Assembly: GCA_018398765.1 (NCBI GenBank)
Contig: JAHBMJ010002092.1
Location: 1 to 22,799 of the forward strand
DNA from: Chromera velia
Lineage: Eukaryota; Sar; Chromeraceae
Length of the DNA stretch: 22,799 nt
Reading direction: 5' to 3'
The notes beneath the pieces were generated by a model. It saw nothing but the letters and a program-made list of their open reading frames with translations, made no database searches and had not been told where the DNA came from. How positions within the stretch are numbered: position 1 is the stretch's first letter; each line of letters starts with the position of its first letter. The translations under genes and the position numbers were made by a program. Positions 1 through 9,122 of this stretch are shown here, piece after piece.

Positions 1-663
1 GTTTTTCGGTATACGGCAAAAGAACAGTCTCCCGTCTTTGGTTTCTATGCAAAACCGCTCACCAAAGAGCTTGTCACACTTCTCCGTATTATTATCCGAG
101 TCAAACACAAGAGTCGTCTTCGGTTGGCCAAGCTTCTTGTTTGGTTTCTTCGGGTTGGATCTGGGTTTCCACGAAGACTTGCTCTTGATCGTTGACATCA
201 TGGCTGCAGAAAATGCTTCTGCTTCTTCGAGTCGCATATTGGAGATTTGGGGGTATCTGGCACAGTTCCTCAGGAACTTTTTCAGATCCCGGTCGAAAGA
301 GATCGGGCCCCCGCTCAGAAAGAGTCCTTGGATCTCTCGGGTGCGGAGTCTCTTCTCCTCAGCCGCTTTGAAGAGATCTGCGCTAGGGGATTTCTCCTTT
401 AGTTCGGTGACTTCATCCCTCAGAACCTTTATCTCCCCCTCCAAGCCGCTAAGCCGTTCCCAGTCCTCAGCCTGACCCTGGGTAAGGGCTGCGAGCTGGG
501 TTTTCACCGGCTCTAACTGGTTGGTAAACGATCTGTTGAGGTCCTCCGACTGAACCTTCAGTTTCATATCCAGAAGGGCGCTCAGCTGATTTACCGCTGC
601 CGACTCCAAGGGACTGGAGACCGGCTTTGGAAAAGAAAAGTCAGAGGAGCCTTTACCAGCCAT
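1..663 (-). CDS. Unrecognised coiled-coil protein, 5' part, runs off left edge
   Basis: An open frame of 221 codons runs on the minus strand from an ATG at 663-661 to base 1 without a stop, so the gene is cut by the window edge. Residues about 15-110 are rich in Glu, Lys, Leu and Gln with heptad-like spacing (for example EIKVLRDEVTELKEK) and look like a coiled coil. A Gly/Pro turn and a helical stretch (ISFDRDLKKFLRNCARYP) follow, then a basic Lys/Pro/Ser-rich segment and a C-terminal part with several Cys and aromatic residues. The frame stays open upstream of this ATG to about base 817, including a Cys-rich stretch GCYFCLVGACRQ, so translation or an exon could begin earlier. I do not recognise the family. 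Coiled coil followed by a basic segment also occurs in ORF1 proteins of non-LTR retrotransposons, but that is only a suggestion. That it is coding is fairly likely; its function is unknown. Confidence 0.55.
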   Translation of the reverse strand, partial: MAGKGSSDFSFPKPVSSPLESAAVNQLSALLDMKLKVQSEDLNRSFTNQLEPVKTQLAALTQGQAEDWERLSGLEGEIKVLRDEVTELKEKSPSADLFKAAEEKRLRTREIQGLFLSGGPISFDRDLKKFLRNCARYPQISNMRLEEAEAFSAAMMSTIKSKSSWKPRSNPKKPNKKLGQPKTTLVFDSDNNTEKCDKLFGERFCIETKDGRLFFCRIPKN

Positions 664-817
664 CTGCCGGCAAGCGCCAACAAGACAGAAGTAACAGCCC
701 TTGTGGGAGGATACAGGAGACGGCTTTTGGCAACGTATCACCAAACTCTGCAGTCTCTTCACCTTTTCTCCTCGGAAAGGTTTCGTTTTGATTTGATTTC
801 TAATAATAAATTTGACT

Positions 818-2010
818 TAAAGTTTGTTCCTAGATCCATGCAAATGCCCCAGTGGGGCCTAGGTTGAGGGATCGAATCTATGCAGGAAATACTAGGTTGG
901 CCTCATACATCATCATCATCATTACTACGTATCTTTCTCATAGTGATCAACCACTAAACTCTAGGTACAAAATACACTCCTTGTATGCGGTGTCTGTGTA
1001 ATAGAATCAAAAACGATACGTACATAGAATGCCACTATAGGAAACGCACCAAGAAAAATATTAATTTTTGGGTGAATTAAGACATATTACGAAGACGATA
1101 TGAGTAACTTTCGTATTAAATCAATGAATGTTCGACTGATGAAGTTCCCCAAAACAAATAAAGGAGGCGGCCCACACAGGATGATGCAGGCCTCTTGGGG
1201 GCTATAATTCAACCGTGCAGTCATGTAGAATTAACACATGCATGCACGCAATCCACATGGAGCACTCATTTCGATCGAGCCAGCCCTCTTTGATTCAATT
1301 CAGCCGTGTCTGCATGACTGCGCGTGCATCGAGCAGCATGAGACCAAAAACGAGTCCACCCTCCGTCTTCCTTCTCTACACCAAAGGCAGAAGGAGAAAA
1401 AGGGGAGCAGAAGAGTACAAAGCAACAAGCTGGAAGGGGGAAGGGGTGCGTCATTTCCCCAAGTGCAACGAAGGAGCGGGCAGCCTTGGAGGGAGAGCGA
1501 ATGCAAAAGAAAGAAAGAAAGAAAGAAAAAAAGAAAGAAAGAAAGAAAGAGGCCGCAGGATTGGAACGAGAGAGAGAGAGGGCCTTTACTGAGGATGGAT
1601 GAGAGCATCAATCGCTCAATTGATCCATTCACATGCAGTGGGTTGTTGAGGGGGGCAGAGGTAGTTCCCTCTTTCACTTTCCCTTTTTTCTTCTTGCCCT
1701 TGCGCTCCTTCACTTTTGTGAATCTCTCTGTCTTTCAACAGCAGAAGGCGGGGTCAAAGAAAGAGGACAAGAAGGAATACAGAGAAGAATGAAAACGCGG
1801 GGATCTGCTTACACGTGACTGTCCCCTCCCCTCCTCCTCCTCTTGCCGCCTCGGTCAGGGTGCTTGGGTCCCCTTCAATACACCCTCAGTCCTGACCGAT
1901 TGCTCTCCCTCTGCCCCTCCATCCCTCCTTCCCGAATTCTAATTCTACAGGGTCCTGATTTCTCCCTCCTCAGCCCAGTCACATTTGCCCATTGTCCCCC
2001 CTCTCTCTCT
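818..2010. other. Non-coding stretch with AT-rich part and microsatellites
   Basis: No convincing gene is seen. Bases about 780-1160 are AT-rich. A short perfect hairpin, GCCCC-AGT-GGGGC, lies near 846-858. From 1240 to 2000 the sequence is low-complexity: GAAA repeats, purine-rich plus strand and then pyrimidine-rich blocks. Long open frames here exist on both strands and consist of repeat-encoded Lys/Arg/Glu or Ser/Phe/Leu, which is not evidence of coding. Confidence 0.6.
1505..1550. repeat. GAAA microsatellite
   Basis: About eleven units of GAAA/AAAG with one interruption (a run of seven A) in the middle. Confidence 0.95.
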
Positions 2011-2055
2011 CTAGCCGCTCTGAATGACCTCCAGTTCGGAGTCGAAGGAGGCGAA
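2011..2055 (-). CDS. Candidate terminal exon of the SPRY-like gene
   Basis: On the minus strand an acceptor-like sequence ending TTTGCAG is followed by a short open stretch reading FASFDSELEVIQSG and a TAG stop (2013-2011). SPRY-like proteins often end in a strand of the form 'PAFASxDxELEV', so this could be the last exon of the gene whose clear exons end at 3250. The exons that should lie between, carrying the 'GxxxDxxxGTxSF' part of the fold, were not found. The link to the upstream exons and the reading phase are unproven. Confidence 0.25.
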   Translation of the reverse strand, partial: FASFDSELEVIQSG

Positions 2056-2083
2056 CTGCAAACCCATCACAAGTACGAATGCA

Positions 2084-2119
<36 letters not shown>

Positions 2120-3249
2120 CTGACTGTATGTGTGTGAGTGTGCGTGTTTGCATGATCTCTCTCTGCATTCTGGGCGCCACCATGCATGTCCGTCTCATTT
2201 CATGATGTCTGCAAAAAAGAAAACAAAAAAAAAAAGGGAACAAAAAACAGCCGGTCTGCAGAGACCTTCAATTACGTGCATTTCTGCGATTTGGAGAGCA
2301 GAACAGTCCATGTTCGCTTGTTTGTTTACCTAGCTGGGAGAGAGGGAGCAAGCAAGGAAAGGACTGACGAGGATGGAGGGGCACCACGGGGCCTCAGGGT
2401 CCGGGAGGCTCATGCCCTGTTTCCAGTCGGCAACTCCGATCATTCGCCCGTCTGCAGATAGATGCACATGCAGCCATCAGAGGAGGCACGCAGGGAGGTC
2501 AAGAGAGAGAGAGAGAGCGAAAATGAGACATGAAAGCGCTTTTGACTCACTGGTAGATCAGACTAGAACTACGGATGTCAGGTTTCAAAGAAAAAGCAAG
2601 AGAAGAAGGCACACAAAAGGAAGAAAGAAGTCTTCGTGGAGACAAGTAGAACCACAAGAGAAGAGACGGAAGCCAAAGGAAGGACTGGGCGACCGAGAAG
2701 GAAAAGAGAAGAATGGAAAAGGTGTCATGTTTCCCTTACAGGATGTTTCTTTCTACTTCAGCACGAGAATATGTCTTCTTGAAATCTGTGCATCTAAGTT
2801 GCACACGCATCGATATGTATCGCGAGCGTCTACTACCCTCCTTCTCACGACAAAAGGACCGACCGAGAAGAATCGAGAGCTGTCTGTTCTCGTAACAGAT
2901 CCTGAGGGAGAGGGAAGACAGTTTATGCAAAAGTGAGCCCGTGTTGCAAAAGAGCACAAGGAAAAGGGCAAAAGGCAAACCCAATACGCATCTATAAAGG
3001 TTCTCCTATCACTTAATCTCTTTTCCGTTCCCCCCCCCCCNTGGTGAGCCTCCTTTGCTTCAAAAGCCCCCCACTGCACACGAACGTCGACGTGTATTAA
3101 GCACACAACTGCTCCTTCCCAAGGCCTCGAAAGAATTCACACTTCCACGCTGAGTACAGTACAACAGACACACTACTCTGTTTGCACAACTTCCGGTTCT
3201 CACACAAAAACAAAAGACTCCCAGAGCAGAACCGACACAAGGCACTCAC
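2056..3249. other. Probable intronic or intergenic stretch, contains an undetermined base
   Basis: No exon could be placed with confidence. There is one N at 3041, next to a run of ten or eleven C, which suggests a difficult sequencing or assembly spot. A minus-strand stretch near 2440-2400 reads MIGVADWKQGMSL after an acceptor-like CTGCAG. This looks SPRY-like, but its phase does not fit the donor at 3249. Exons of the neighbouring gene may be missing or degraded here. Confidence 0.4.
2089..2118. repeat. GT dinucleotide microsatellite
   Basis: An uninterrupted run of about 15 GT units on the plus strand, lying just upstream (minus-strand sense) of the candidate terminal exon at 2055. Confidence 0.95.
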
Positions 3250-3322
3250 CCAATGGTGCTCCCCTGCTTCATCTGGGGGATTTCCCCTGTCTCCGTCGCG
3301 AAGGGGGCACCGATGGTCCCGT

Positions 3323-3360
<38 letters not shown>

Positions 3361-3467
3361 GCATACGCGAGTCTGCCTTCTTTCCTTCCTCAACACGCAA
3401 GAGGCAAAAAAGAGGAAGCACATAGTCGGATGGATAAATCCACGGTGGGACCTTCCCTTCCTTCGGC

Positions 3468-3501
<34 letters not shown>

Positions 3502-6013
3502 TCCGAAGATGCAGAAACGGAATCAGCCTCGCACACGCTGCAGGCACACAGATGGAGAAAAATAGGGGCCCTCAATAAGAAGCCATCCACCTTCATTCCC
3601 CCCCCACCTTCAGCGAAGAGCGTGAGGTTTCGAGGATAGAAGAAAAACCCGGCGGACATTTCCAGGCTGGGACGGGAGAGGTCAGCTCCAACGGGGGCGA
3701 TGCCGATCATGAACCCTGAGCTCTCGACCGGCAGCAGCGACTTCACCACCAACTGTAACGAGAAGAGAAGAACAAGATCAAAGCAAAATGCTCAAAAAAG
3801 CTGTCTATCGAGTTGTTAAATTCTTCTGCGTGCAGTCAAGTCGAGACGGTCTGTCTTTCCTGTGAAAGGTCTTTACGGACAGACGGGAAGCCAGCGAGGT
3901 GAGGAAGCATAGGAGGGGAGAAAGACACGGGCATATGAAGATGCTGAAGCACTTCCGGTGATCCTCTGGGGGGCAAAACAGGAGAAAAAACCTCGACCTC
4001 TCACCGTGTCAAATTCAAGCCAAACATGGAAAAATGTACAGAGCCCGTTGCTTCTATCATTCGCACACTCCAATTCGGCTGCCCGACTCACTCACTGACT
4101 CACTGACAGAGAAGCGAGACTGGTCCGGTGCCTGAAACTGCACGCAGGAAGGAAGGAAGGAAGGACGAAAGGAAGGAAGAAATGGGAGGAAGCAGGGGGG
4201 TCTGCGCATGAACGTGTGCATATGTCTGTGCAAGCACGCAGCGTCGCATGCGCGCATTTTCTAGTCACTGCATTCATAGATGTCTTCTTGTGCACAGACA
4301 CTGTGAAATTGCACAAGCAAGACCCGGAGAAAACGAATCGAGTGTTTTTTGGAAATTTTCATTGAAAGACGTTCGAGAGAGAAAGAGCGGCAACGAGAAA
4401 AGTGACGAGGTCTCCCAAGAGAGATCCCCCCCTGCAAGAGAAAGAAAGGGCCCAGAGGGTTGGTGGACGTCTTCATGAAGCTCTGTATTCGTACACGAAC
4501 GCACGCAGGCAATTTTCTTTCTCTCAAGGGGAGGATAGAGAGACGAAATACGGAAGAAAGGCAAAAAGGAAGGCGGGAATGAAGGGGCAAAAAGAAAGGC
4601 AGAGGCTTCTTGATTTTGTTCAGACATCCACTGCATGTCCCCACCTGAATGCCTGCCGAGTCGGCCAAGTTCGATCCATGCACCTCCCCCTTTCTGTAGG
4701 AGATCACTCTGCCATCAAACTGGCAGTTGTCCGTTTTGGTCAGCATCTCGAGGGGCATCTCGGCATTGGCGTGCTGGCTCTGCAGGCAGAGAGAGAGAGA
4801 CAGCGACGTATGGATCCATCCATCCATCCATCCACCTATGTAGATGAGTAAGTGGCAAACATGCATCAATGGACCTGACAAACCACAACACGAAATCGGA
4901 TCGATGTGTAGGATAACATGGAGTCTTCCTCTGAACCACGAATCAATGAACAAAACAAATATGTGCAGTCGGCCATGAACGTAAAGGAACCTTTTCTTTC
5001 TGCACATCCCTTGTTGGGAAAAGCCGATGAAGTTGAAAGCGACTGCGACTTCTTTGGAAGGAACGTGAACACCCTTTCGCTTTCTTCCACTCGAAGGACT
5101 ATTTTTTCTTCTGAACACTCGACCTTTTCCTTTGTCTTTCTGCAGCTTCCATTGCAAGCTTCTTCTCAAACTTGAGGAAACCCGGTGGCATCGTTCAGCT
5201 CTGTGTGATGACTAGAGAGGCCCTCAAGGATGCGAGCGGAATCAGGCTGGATGGGGAATAAGAGCCTCGGTCTCTCTGAATCTTGAAAAAAGAAGGTCAA
5301 TACCGTTTATTGTCTCCCTCCGCTAACCTCTCAGAGGATTGGCATGGCTCATACACAGATCCTCACAGACGCTCAGAATACCTGCTGACTGACTGACTGA
5401 CTGACTGACTGACGTAAGAGACGGAATACCCGAAGCCGCCAAACGGATCTCCCTCCCCCAGAAACTCGTCGTTTCCTCTGCGCCCTCTGCCTCTGTGATG
5501 AGTGGGGGATCTGCTGACGTCCAAATTGCTGTCTCTGTCGAACCCCATCGGCTCGTTGCAGCAGTTGCGGAACAGCCCTCTCTCCTCCAACCATTGGCGT
5601 ACCTCCTCATAGGTCTTCCCAACGAATGTAACCACCTGCTGGCCAACCTTGACGACGATCTTTGTCAAATCATCTTCCTGCTCGTCAACTGGAATCTCTG
5701 TGTCCGCAGTTGACTGACGAGAGCGGCTGTTCGGATTCGGGTTGCTGCTCCTGCTGCTTGAGCGCTCCTGGGTGCTCGAGGAACCCTTTCCCTTTTTGCG
5801 TCTGCGGAGGTTTTTATTCTCGGCCTCCAGGTTTTTCGCTTTTTGCTCAAGTTTCTCCCTCTCTCTCTTCTCTGACAAGTACATGTCATAGAACTTCTTG
5901 TGCTCGTCAATCACGGGTTGTCTCTCCTCTCCCGCAGCGGACGAATCGTGACCGACAAACCCCCCAGGAGACAGGGGAGCGTCGAGGTCATTCGCAAATA
6001 CACCCAGACTCAT
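3250..6013 (-). CDS. Multi-exon coiled-coil and SPRY-like protein, 3' end unresolved
   Basis: Exons inferred from splice signals (minus strand): E1 6013 to about 5430 or 5382 (ATG at 6013-6011); a doubtful short E2 5170-5124; E3 4779-4645; E4 3752-3608; E5 3322-3250. E3, E4 and E5 have good CAG acceptors and GTGGGG or GTGAGT donors, and their phases fit (0, then 1, ending 2). E1 encodes a Glu/Lys-rich coiled coil (residues about 35-75), a Ser/Arg/Asn-rich linker and a Gly/Arg-rich end. E4 carries SGFMIGIAPVGADL and SAGFFFYPRNLTLFAE, and E5 carries DGTIGAPF and MKQGSTIG. This is the order seen in SPRY-like folds (FMVGVAP..., GW..., LYS..G, GSTIGV). The E1-E2 phase does not close cleanly, so E1 could belong to a separate gene. 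SPRY domains usually mediate protein binding; no enzyme motif is seen. The fold is moderately supported and the gene model is partial. Confidence 0.55.
3326..3357. repeat. AC/GT microsatellite at a 3' splice site
   Basis: About 16 AC units on the plus strand. In the sense of the minus-strand gene it is a (GT)n tract that ends in TGCAG, directly against exon E5 (3322). It thus replaces the usual pyrimidine tract. Confidence 0.9.
3474..3501. repeat. GA dinucleotide microsatellite
   Basis: About 14 GA units inside the presumed intron between exons E4 and E5 of the minus-strand gene, where they read as (TC)n. Confidence 0.95.
4147..4180. repeat. GGAA microsatellite
   Basis: GGAA units with one CGAA interruption, in the presumed intron between E3 and E4. 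On the minus strand it is a pyrimidine tract. Confidence 0.9.
4811..4835. repeat. ATCC microsatellite
   Basis: About five to six ATCC units upstream (minus sense) of exon E3. A short GA run (4788-4800) that reads TCTCTCTC on the minus strand directly precedes the E3 acceptor. Confidence 0.9.
5386..5413. repeat. GACT tetranucleotide repeat
   Basis: Seven GACT units. On the minus strand they encode a Val-Ser-Gln-Ser repeat if exon E1 extends through them to the donor at about 5382. If the donor at about 5430 is used, they are intronic. Confidence 0.9.
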
Positions 6014-6323
6014 CCTGCACTTAGATCGAATTCTTCGGACTCGCGCTTTTGCTTAACTAGTGACGGACTGCAGACAGAGACAGTGTTGCACAACTCTTCA
6101 GCCTTCACCGGCCACACAGGCACCGCAAGGCAGGCACCCAGCTTCCGTCTGAATCTTTCGATAATGAAAAGCAGACTGACTGAACTCACTGCTGCTGAGT
6201 GTGCTTGTCTCTTCGACACTTGAATTGTCTGACGGTCTCTTTCCGATACTTTCCGATCTCTTTCAGTCTTCTCATGTCTTCTCATAATGTTCTCACAGAC
6301 AGTCGCAGACATTCGCAGACTGG

Positions 6324-6350
6324 CTGCATGCATGGTCGATCGGCATGCAG
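6324..6350. repeat. 8-bp inverted repeat with GCATGC cores
   Basis: CTGCATGC (6324-6331) and GCATGCAG (6343-6350) are perfect inverted copies separated by 11 bases. Confidence 0.85.
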
Positions 6351-6369
6351 AGATTTTTTTTTGTCGGTT

Positions 6370-6405
6370 GGGCCGCGGTCCAACCGCGGGCCGCGGTCCA
6401 ACCGC
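6370..6405. repeat. Two perfect tandem 18-bp GC-rich units
   Basis: GGGCCGCGGTCCAACCGC occurs twice head to tail with no mismatch. It is followed by a GCGCGCGG/CCGCGGCCGC block. The unit holds the palindrome CCGCGG. Confidence 0.95.
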
Positions 6406-6424
6406 GCGCGCGGCCCCCGCGGCC

Positions 6425-6440
6425 GCATGCAGCTGCATGC
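6425..6440. repeat. 16-bp perfect palindrome
   Basis: GCATGCAGCTGCATGC is identical to its reverse complement. It carries two GCATGC cores and a central CAGCTG, and lies 20 bases after the tandem GC-rich units. Confidence 0.95.
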
Positions 6441-6748
6441 CCGACAGCAGAAAGAGTAAGCCGTCTCCGGCTTGGCCGAACACTGAAGGTGTCATGCAAT
6501 TAATGTCACCTTGTCATCCCTCCAATTCCTTGCAGCACTCCTGCATGACTCGACCGTGAACGGATTGTTGGCCAGGCTTCTGTCAGTGCACGACTCTTTT
6601 CTCGATCTCCTGGGCCGATTCTTCCTTGCACACGTCCTCTCCTATCATTGTCACACAGGAGACGCGATCTTTCCAGCTGGACTTGGACTGATTGAAGTGT
6701 GGTTTTGTGCCACTGCCTGTCTGAAAAGCTTACATTTCCAGAAGCAAG

Positions 6749-7663
6749 ATGCAGATGTCTCTTTTTTGTGTGGTGTCTTGGGGTTTTCTTTTGTGCGTAT
6801 GCAGCGCCTTTTCTTTTCGGTTGCATCCCTTCACTTTTCCTTCCCGCCCCGCCCGTCTCCATGACTTTCGGGGTCGCATGACGCTTCTCATGGAGTGCAC
6901 TTCTCCTTCTGCTTTCGGCAGCTCTCCGGAAGCTGTCATAAGTCAAGTGGTGTCCAGTGGGGCTGTGAGTGGAAGTACAGATGCAGGGGGGAGAGGTTTG
7001 ATGGCCAACAAGATGCCTGTGTCAGTATCCGTCCGCTCCGCCTCTTCTGTCGGGCCGAGTGCACAGCTGCAGTCGGAGCCGAGGCCGAGCTTTCTGTTGG
7101 CACAGGGTGGGGATGGCCAGGAGGGGGATTCACAGTTGAATGCAGTGTTGAGTGGATTGAGGGAGAAGACTGCGTCGAATTTCTATGAGAAGTTTTCCCA
7201 GGTGTTTGAGTTGGAAGAGAAGAAGAAGAGGATAGAAGAGTTGTTTGCACAGGAGAAGTACACGGAGATGATGAAGGAAATTAAGGTTCTTGCCAATTTG
7301 GGGGATGGTAAAGAGTTGAGTCAGAGTCCCTTATTCTATTTTAGAGACATTGCGAATTCGTACTTTCAGTATGTATTTTGGAACTCGGGGCCGTTTGAAG
7401 CGTTCAAATTCGATGTCGAAGAAGCAGTTGACCATGGAAGATCCGCAACGGAGTTTCTCACCTCCCCTGTGACGTATTGGGGCTTAGACAGGTTGGAAAA
7501 TCCGGAGGTTTCCAAAGAGAACGTCGCGAAGTTTGTTGAACAGAAAGCGTACGGCGCCACGCTTTTCACAAATTCAGATCGATTTCTCCGAAAGTTCTTT
7601 TCCGACTTTCCACCAGATGTGATGGAAAAAGCGCAAAAGTATTTTGCAGCATCAAGGAAATAG
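6749..7663 (+). CDS. Probable plastid-targeted protein of unknown family
   Basis: An intronless frame of 304 codons ends in TAG. The first ATG is at 6749 and a second at 6755. Residues 3-20 form a hydrophobic signal peptide (SLFCVVSWGFLLCVCSA), with a likely cleavage at CSA|FSF. The following 25 residues are rich in Phe, Arg, Pro and Ser with no acidic residues until Asp39, like a transit peptide. A Phe just after the cleavage site is typical of proteins sent to complex plastids. A low-complexity Ser/Gly region (about 50-125) is followed by a compact, mainly helical C-terminal domain (about 130-304) with KKKRIEELFAQEKYTEMMKE and SPLFYFRDIANSYFQYVFW. I do not recognise this domain. No transmembrane segment is seen after the leader. 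The 3' flank has a possible AATAAA signal near 7872. Coding status is strong, plastid targeting is inferred, and function is unknown. Confidence 0.8.
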   Translation: MQMSLFCVVSWGFLLCVCSAFSFRLHPFTFPSRPARLHDFRGRMTLLMECTSPSAFGSSPEAVISQVVSSGAVSGSTDAGGRGLMANKMPVSVSVRSASSVGPSAQLQSEPRPSFLLAQGGDGQEGDSQLNAVLSGLREKTASNFYEKFSQVFELEEKKKRIEELFAQEKYTEMMKEIKVLANLGDGKELSQSPLFYFRDIANSYFQYVFWNSGPFEAFKFDVEEAVDHGRSATEFLTSPVTYWGLDRLENPEVSKENVAKFVEQKAYGATLFTNSDRFLRKFFSDFPPDVMEKAQKYFAASRK

Positions 7664-8329
7664 AGAAGGAGTAGTGAGATGTGAATGAGAGACCGTGCGT
7701 TTATTAGGATGAAAAGGGACTGTGTATTCAGACGGACTGACTGAAGTGAGGAAGTGTGTTGTGTCGGTGAATTTGAGAAAGAAGAGACGCAATTTGTGAA
7801 GTGGATCGCTTTCAATTGTAGAAGACGCGGTGGCTTGTTCTTTTCGCAATTATGCGAAGAACCCGTTTCGTAATAAATCTATTGTGTGCACACTAATACG
7901 TGACCTAGTGCGTGACAGTGGTGACACTGTTTGTCTGTGAGTGAACTGATTCATTGAATGAGATAAAGCTTATGATTACCCTCTCGTATGTGGAAGTTAT
8001 TGGGACAATTGGAATGCCCAATTGGGAATTTGGAATCTATTGGAATCCCAAATTCTGAATTTCGAACAATTTGGAAACTTTTTTTCATATATGAAAAACT
8101 TAGTGTATAATTTTGCATATATAGACTAACATCCAGATTAACATTTAAAGTTTACCTTAAAGATTTCAAATCTAAACAAGAATTGGCTTTTCATAAATAT
8201 TTAACCTGATTTGAAATAAATTAAATTTCAATTTTTCAATTGGGAATCACATATCATAACACTGGTAGACCCTGGAATATGTTTTGAATTACAAAATTTT
8301 CAGCTCTTAGTTAGGCTGGAAGCTAAGTA
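7664..8329. other. AT-rich intergenic region with inverted ATTGGGAAT motifs
   Basis: It holds the 3' flank of the plus-strand gene and then, from about 7980, AT-rich DNA without open frames. Between 8000 and 8060 the motifs CCAATTGGGAATTTGGAAT and TTGGAATCCCAAATT can pair imperfectly. CAATTGGGAAT recurs near 8236. This could be a decayed non-autonomous element, but no clear termini were found. Confidence 0.4.
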
Positions 8330-8926
8330 AAATAAGTGATAAGTGATAAATGATTAGTGGTGCCCTAGAGCACTGTCGCCGTTTTGTCTTATAGAGGTCG
8401 CCCCCGTAAATGGCAGGGGGGTGTACCTCATCGCTGATGCTCAGACCACATCCCGTGGCCCACCTGGTTTCCCAGGCCACTAACAAACAACAATCTGTCT
8501 ACGCTTTGCACTAGGCATGCTTTGGTCTATAGGCTGCTCAGAAGGGACTGCTCCAAAAATTGATCCAATGACATAGGACGAAAGGACACTTTGGCTTTGT
8601 GCACGCCCTCTCTCCATTCTTCTCTCAGCGATTTCTCCTTCTCCCTCCCTCAGCTGTCTTCCTGCTTCCATGGCTTCCAAGATGGTCTTGTATTCTTCTT
8701 TTCTTCTTTCCGTTCCTCCTTTTCTTTTTATGATCACTCCATATCTCTGTGCTAGCACTGTTTTATCTAATGAGCTTCCAAGTGCGTACCTTCCTGGGCT
8801 TTCCTTGAACACTCTTCTTCTGAATGCCGCCCTCCCCAGAAACTCATCCACCTCATTACCCCAGAGTGCATTGATTTGGGTGTGACACGGTCTTGTGTGT
8901 ACATATATGTATGTGTGTTGTTGCAT
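8330..8926 (-). mobile_element. Possible 5'-truncated retroelement tail with 148-codon frame
   Basis: A minus-strand frame (8926-8480, 148 codons) has a normal mix of residues from about residue 18 (NALWGNEVDEFLGRAAFRRR) through a Lys/Arg/Glu-rich helix to its stop; the first residues are repeat-like. Downstream in minus sense (8479-8340) there are two GC-rich hairpin-forming stretches, such as CCTGG-GTTT-CCCAGG and GCCCCC...GGGGG. A simple repeat of TTATCAC units (plus strand GATAAGT, 8335-8360) follows, and then AT-rich DNA. Structured 3' UTR plus a terminal simple repeat is typical of non-LTR retrotransposons. No RT motif is present, so the call rests on the tail only. It could also be an ordinary host gene exon. 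Confidence 0.3.
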
Positions 8927-9092
8927 GACCGCGGCCGGTGTTACTTTGACCTAGTTTGGATCGCCGCCGCCTTCCTTGACTGTCAGTGTCACATTGGAAC
9001 TTTGAATCCTCCTCACCCCTCTCCTCCGTGTTCCTCTGTCCTACAGGGAGAGCTTTGGGTGCAAACTTTTGTGTGGACGCAGAAGACACACA

Positions 9093-9122
9093 CCCCCCGG
9101 GGTATTTTCATACCCTGGGGGG
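9093..9122. other. 13-bp GC-rich hairpin
   Basis: CCCCCCGGGGTAT and ATACCCTGGGGGG pair over 13 positions (one G-T) with a TTTC loop. A similar CCCCCACGGGGGGTATT occurs at 9354. The role is unknown. Confidence 0.75.

Larger units (their letters stand above)
6014..6748. promoter_or_regulatory. Divergent intergenic region between two gene starts
   Basis: It separates the ATG of the minus-strand coiled-coil/SPRY-like gene (6013) from the ATG of the plus-strand gene (6749), so it should hold both promoters and 5' leaders. Its middle contains a GC-rich block with two 18-bp tandem units and several GCATGC palindromes. No TATA box is clear. A regulatory role is inferred from position and symmetry only. 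Confidence 0.45.

Noticed and set aside
838-882. tRNA-like A-box and B-box motifs (GCCCCAGTGG and GGATCGAATC)
   Set aside because: The boxes are only about 14 bases apart and no acceptor or anticodon stems can be drawn, so no tRNA gene or clear tRNA-derived SINE is supported.
2400-2450. SPRY-like fragment MIGVADWKQGMSL as an exon of the minus-strand gene
   Set aside because: The acceptor phase does not match the donor at 3249 and the sequence after it does not continue the fold; kept only as a remark.
1215-2936. Several plus- and minus-strand open frames of 60-187 codons
   Set aside because: Their products follow local repeats (Lys/Arg/Glu or Ser/Phe/Leu runs), they overlap on both strands, and no motif or splice pattern supports them.
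4261-5169. A 302-codon minus-strand frame through the E2-E3 region
   Set aside because: It runs through clear splice sites around exon E3 and its product outside that exon is intron-like (Leu/Ser runs from repeats).
5495-6024. Plus-strand open frames opposite the coiled-coil exon
   Set aside because: They are antisense shadows: the minus frame has charged heptads and a good ATG, while the plus frames are Cys/Ser/Leu-rich without motifs.
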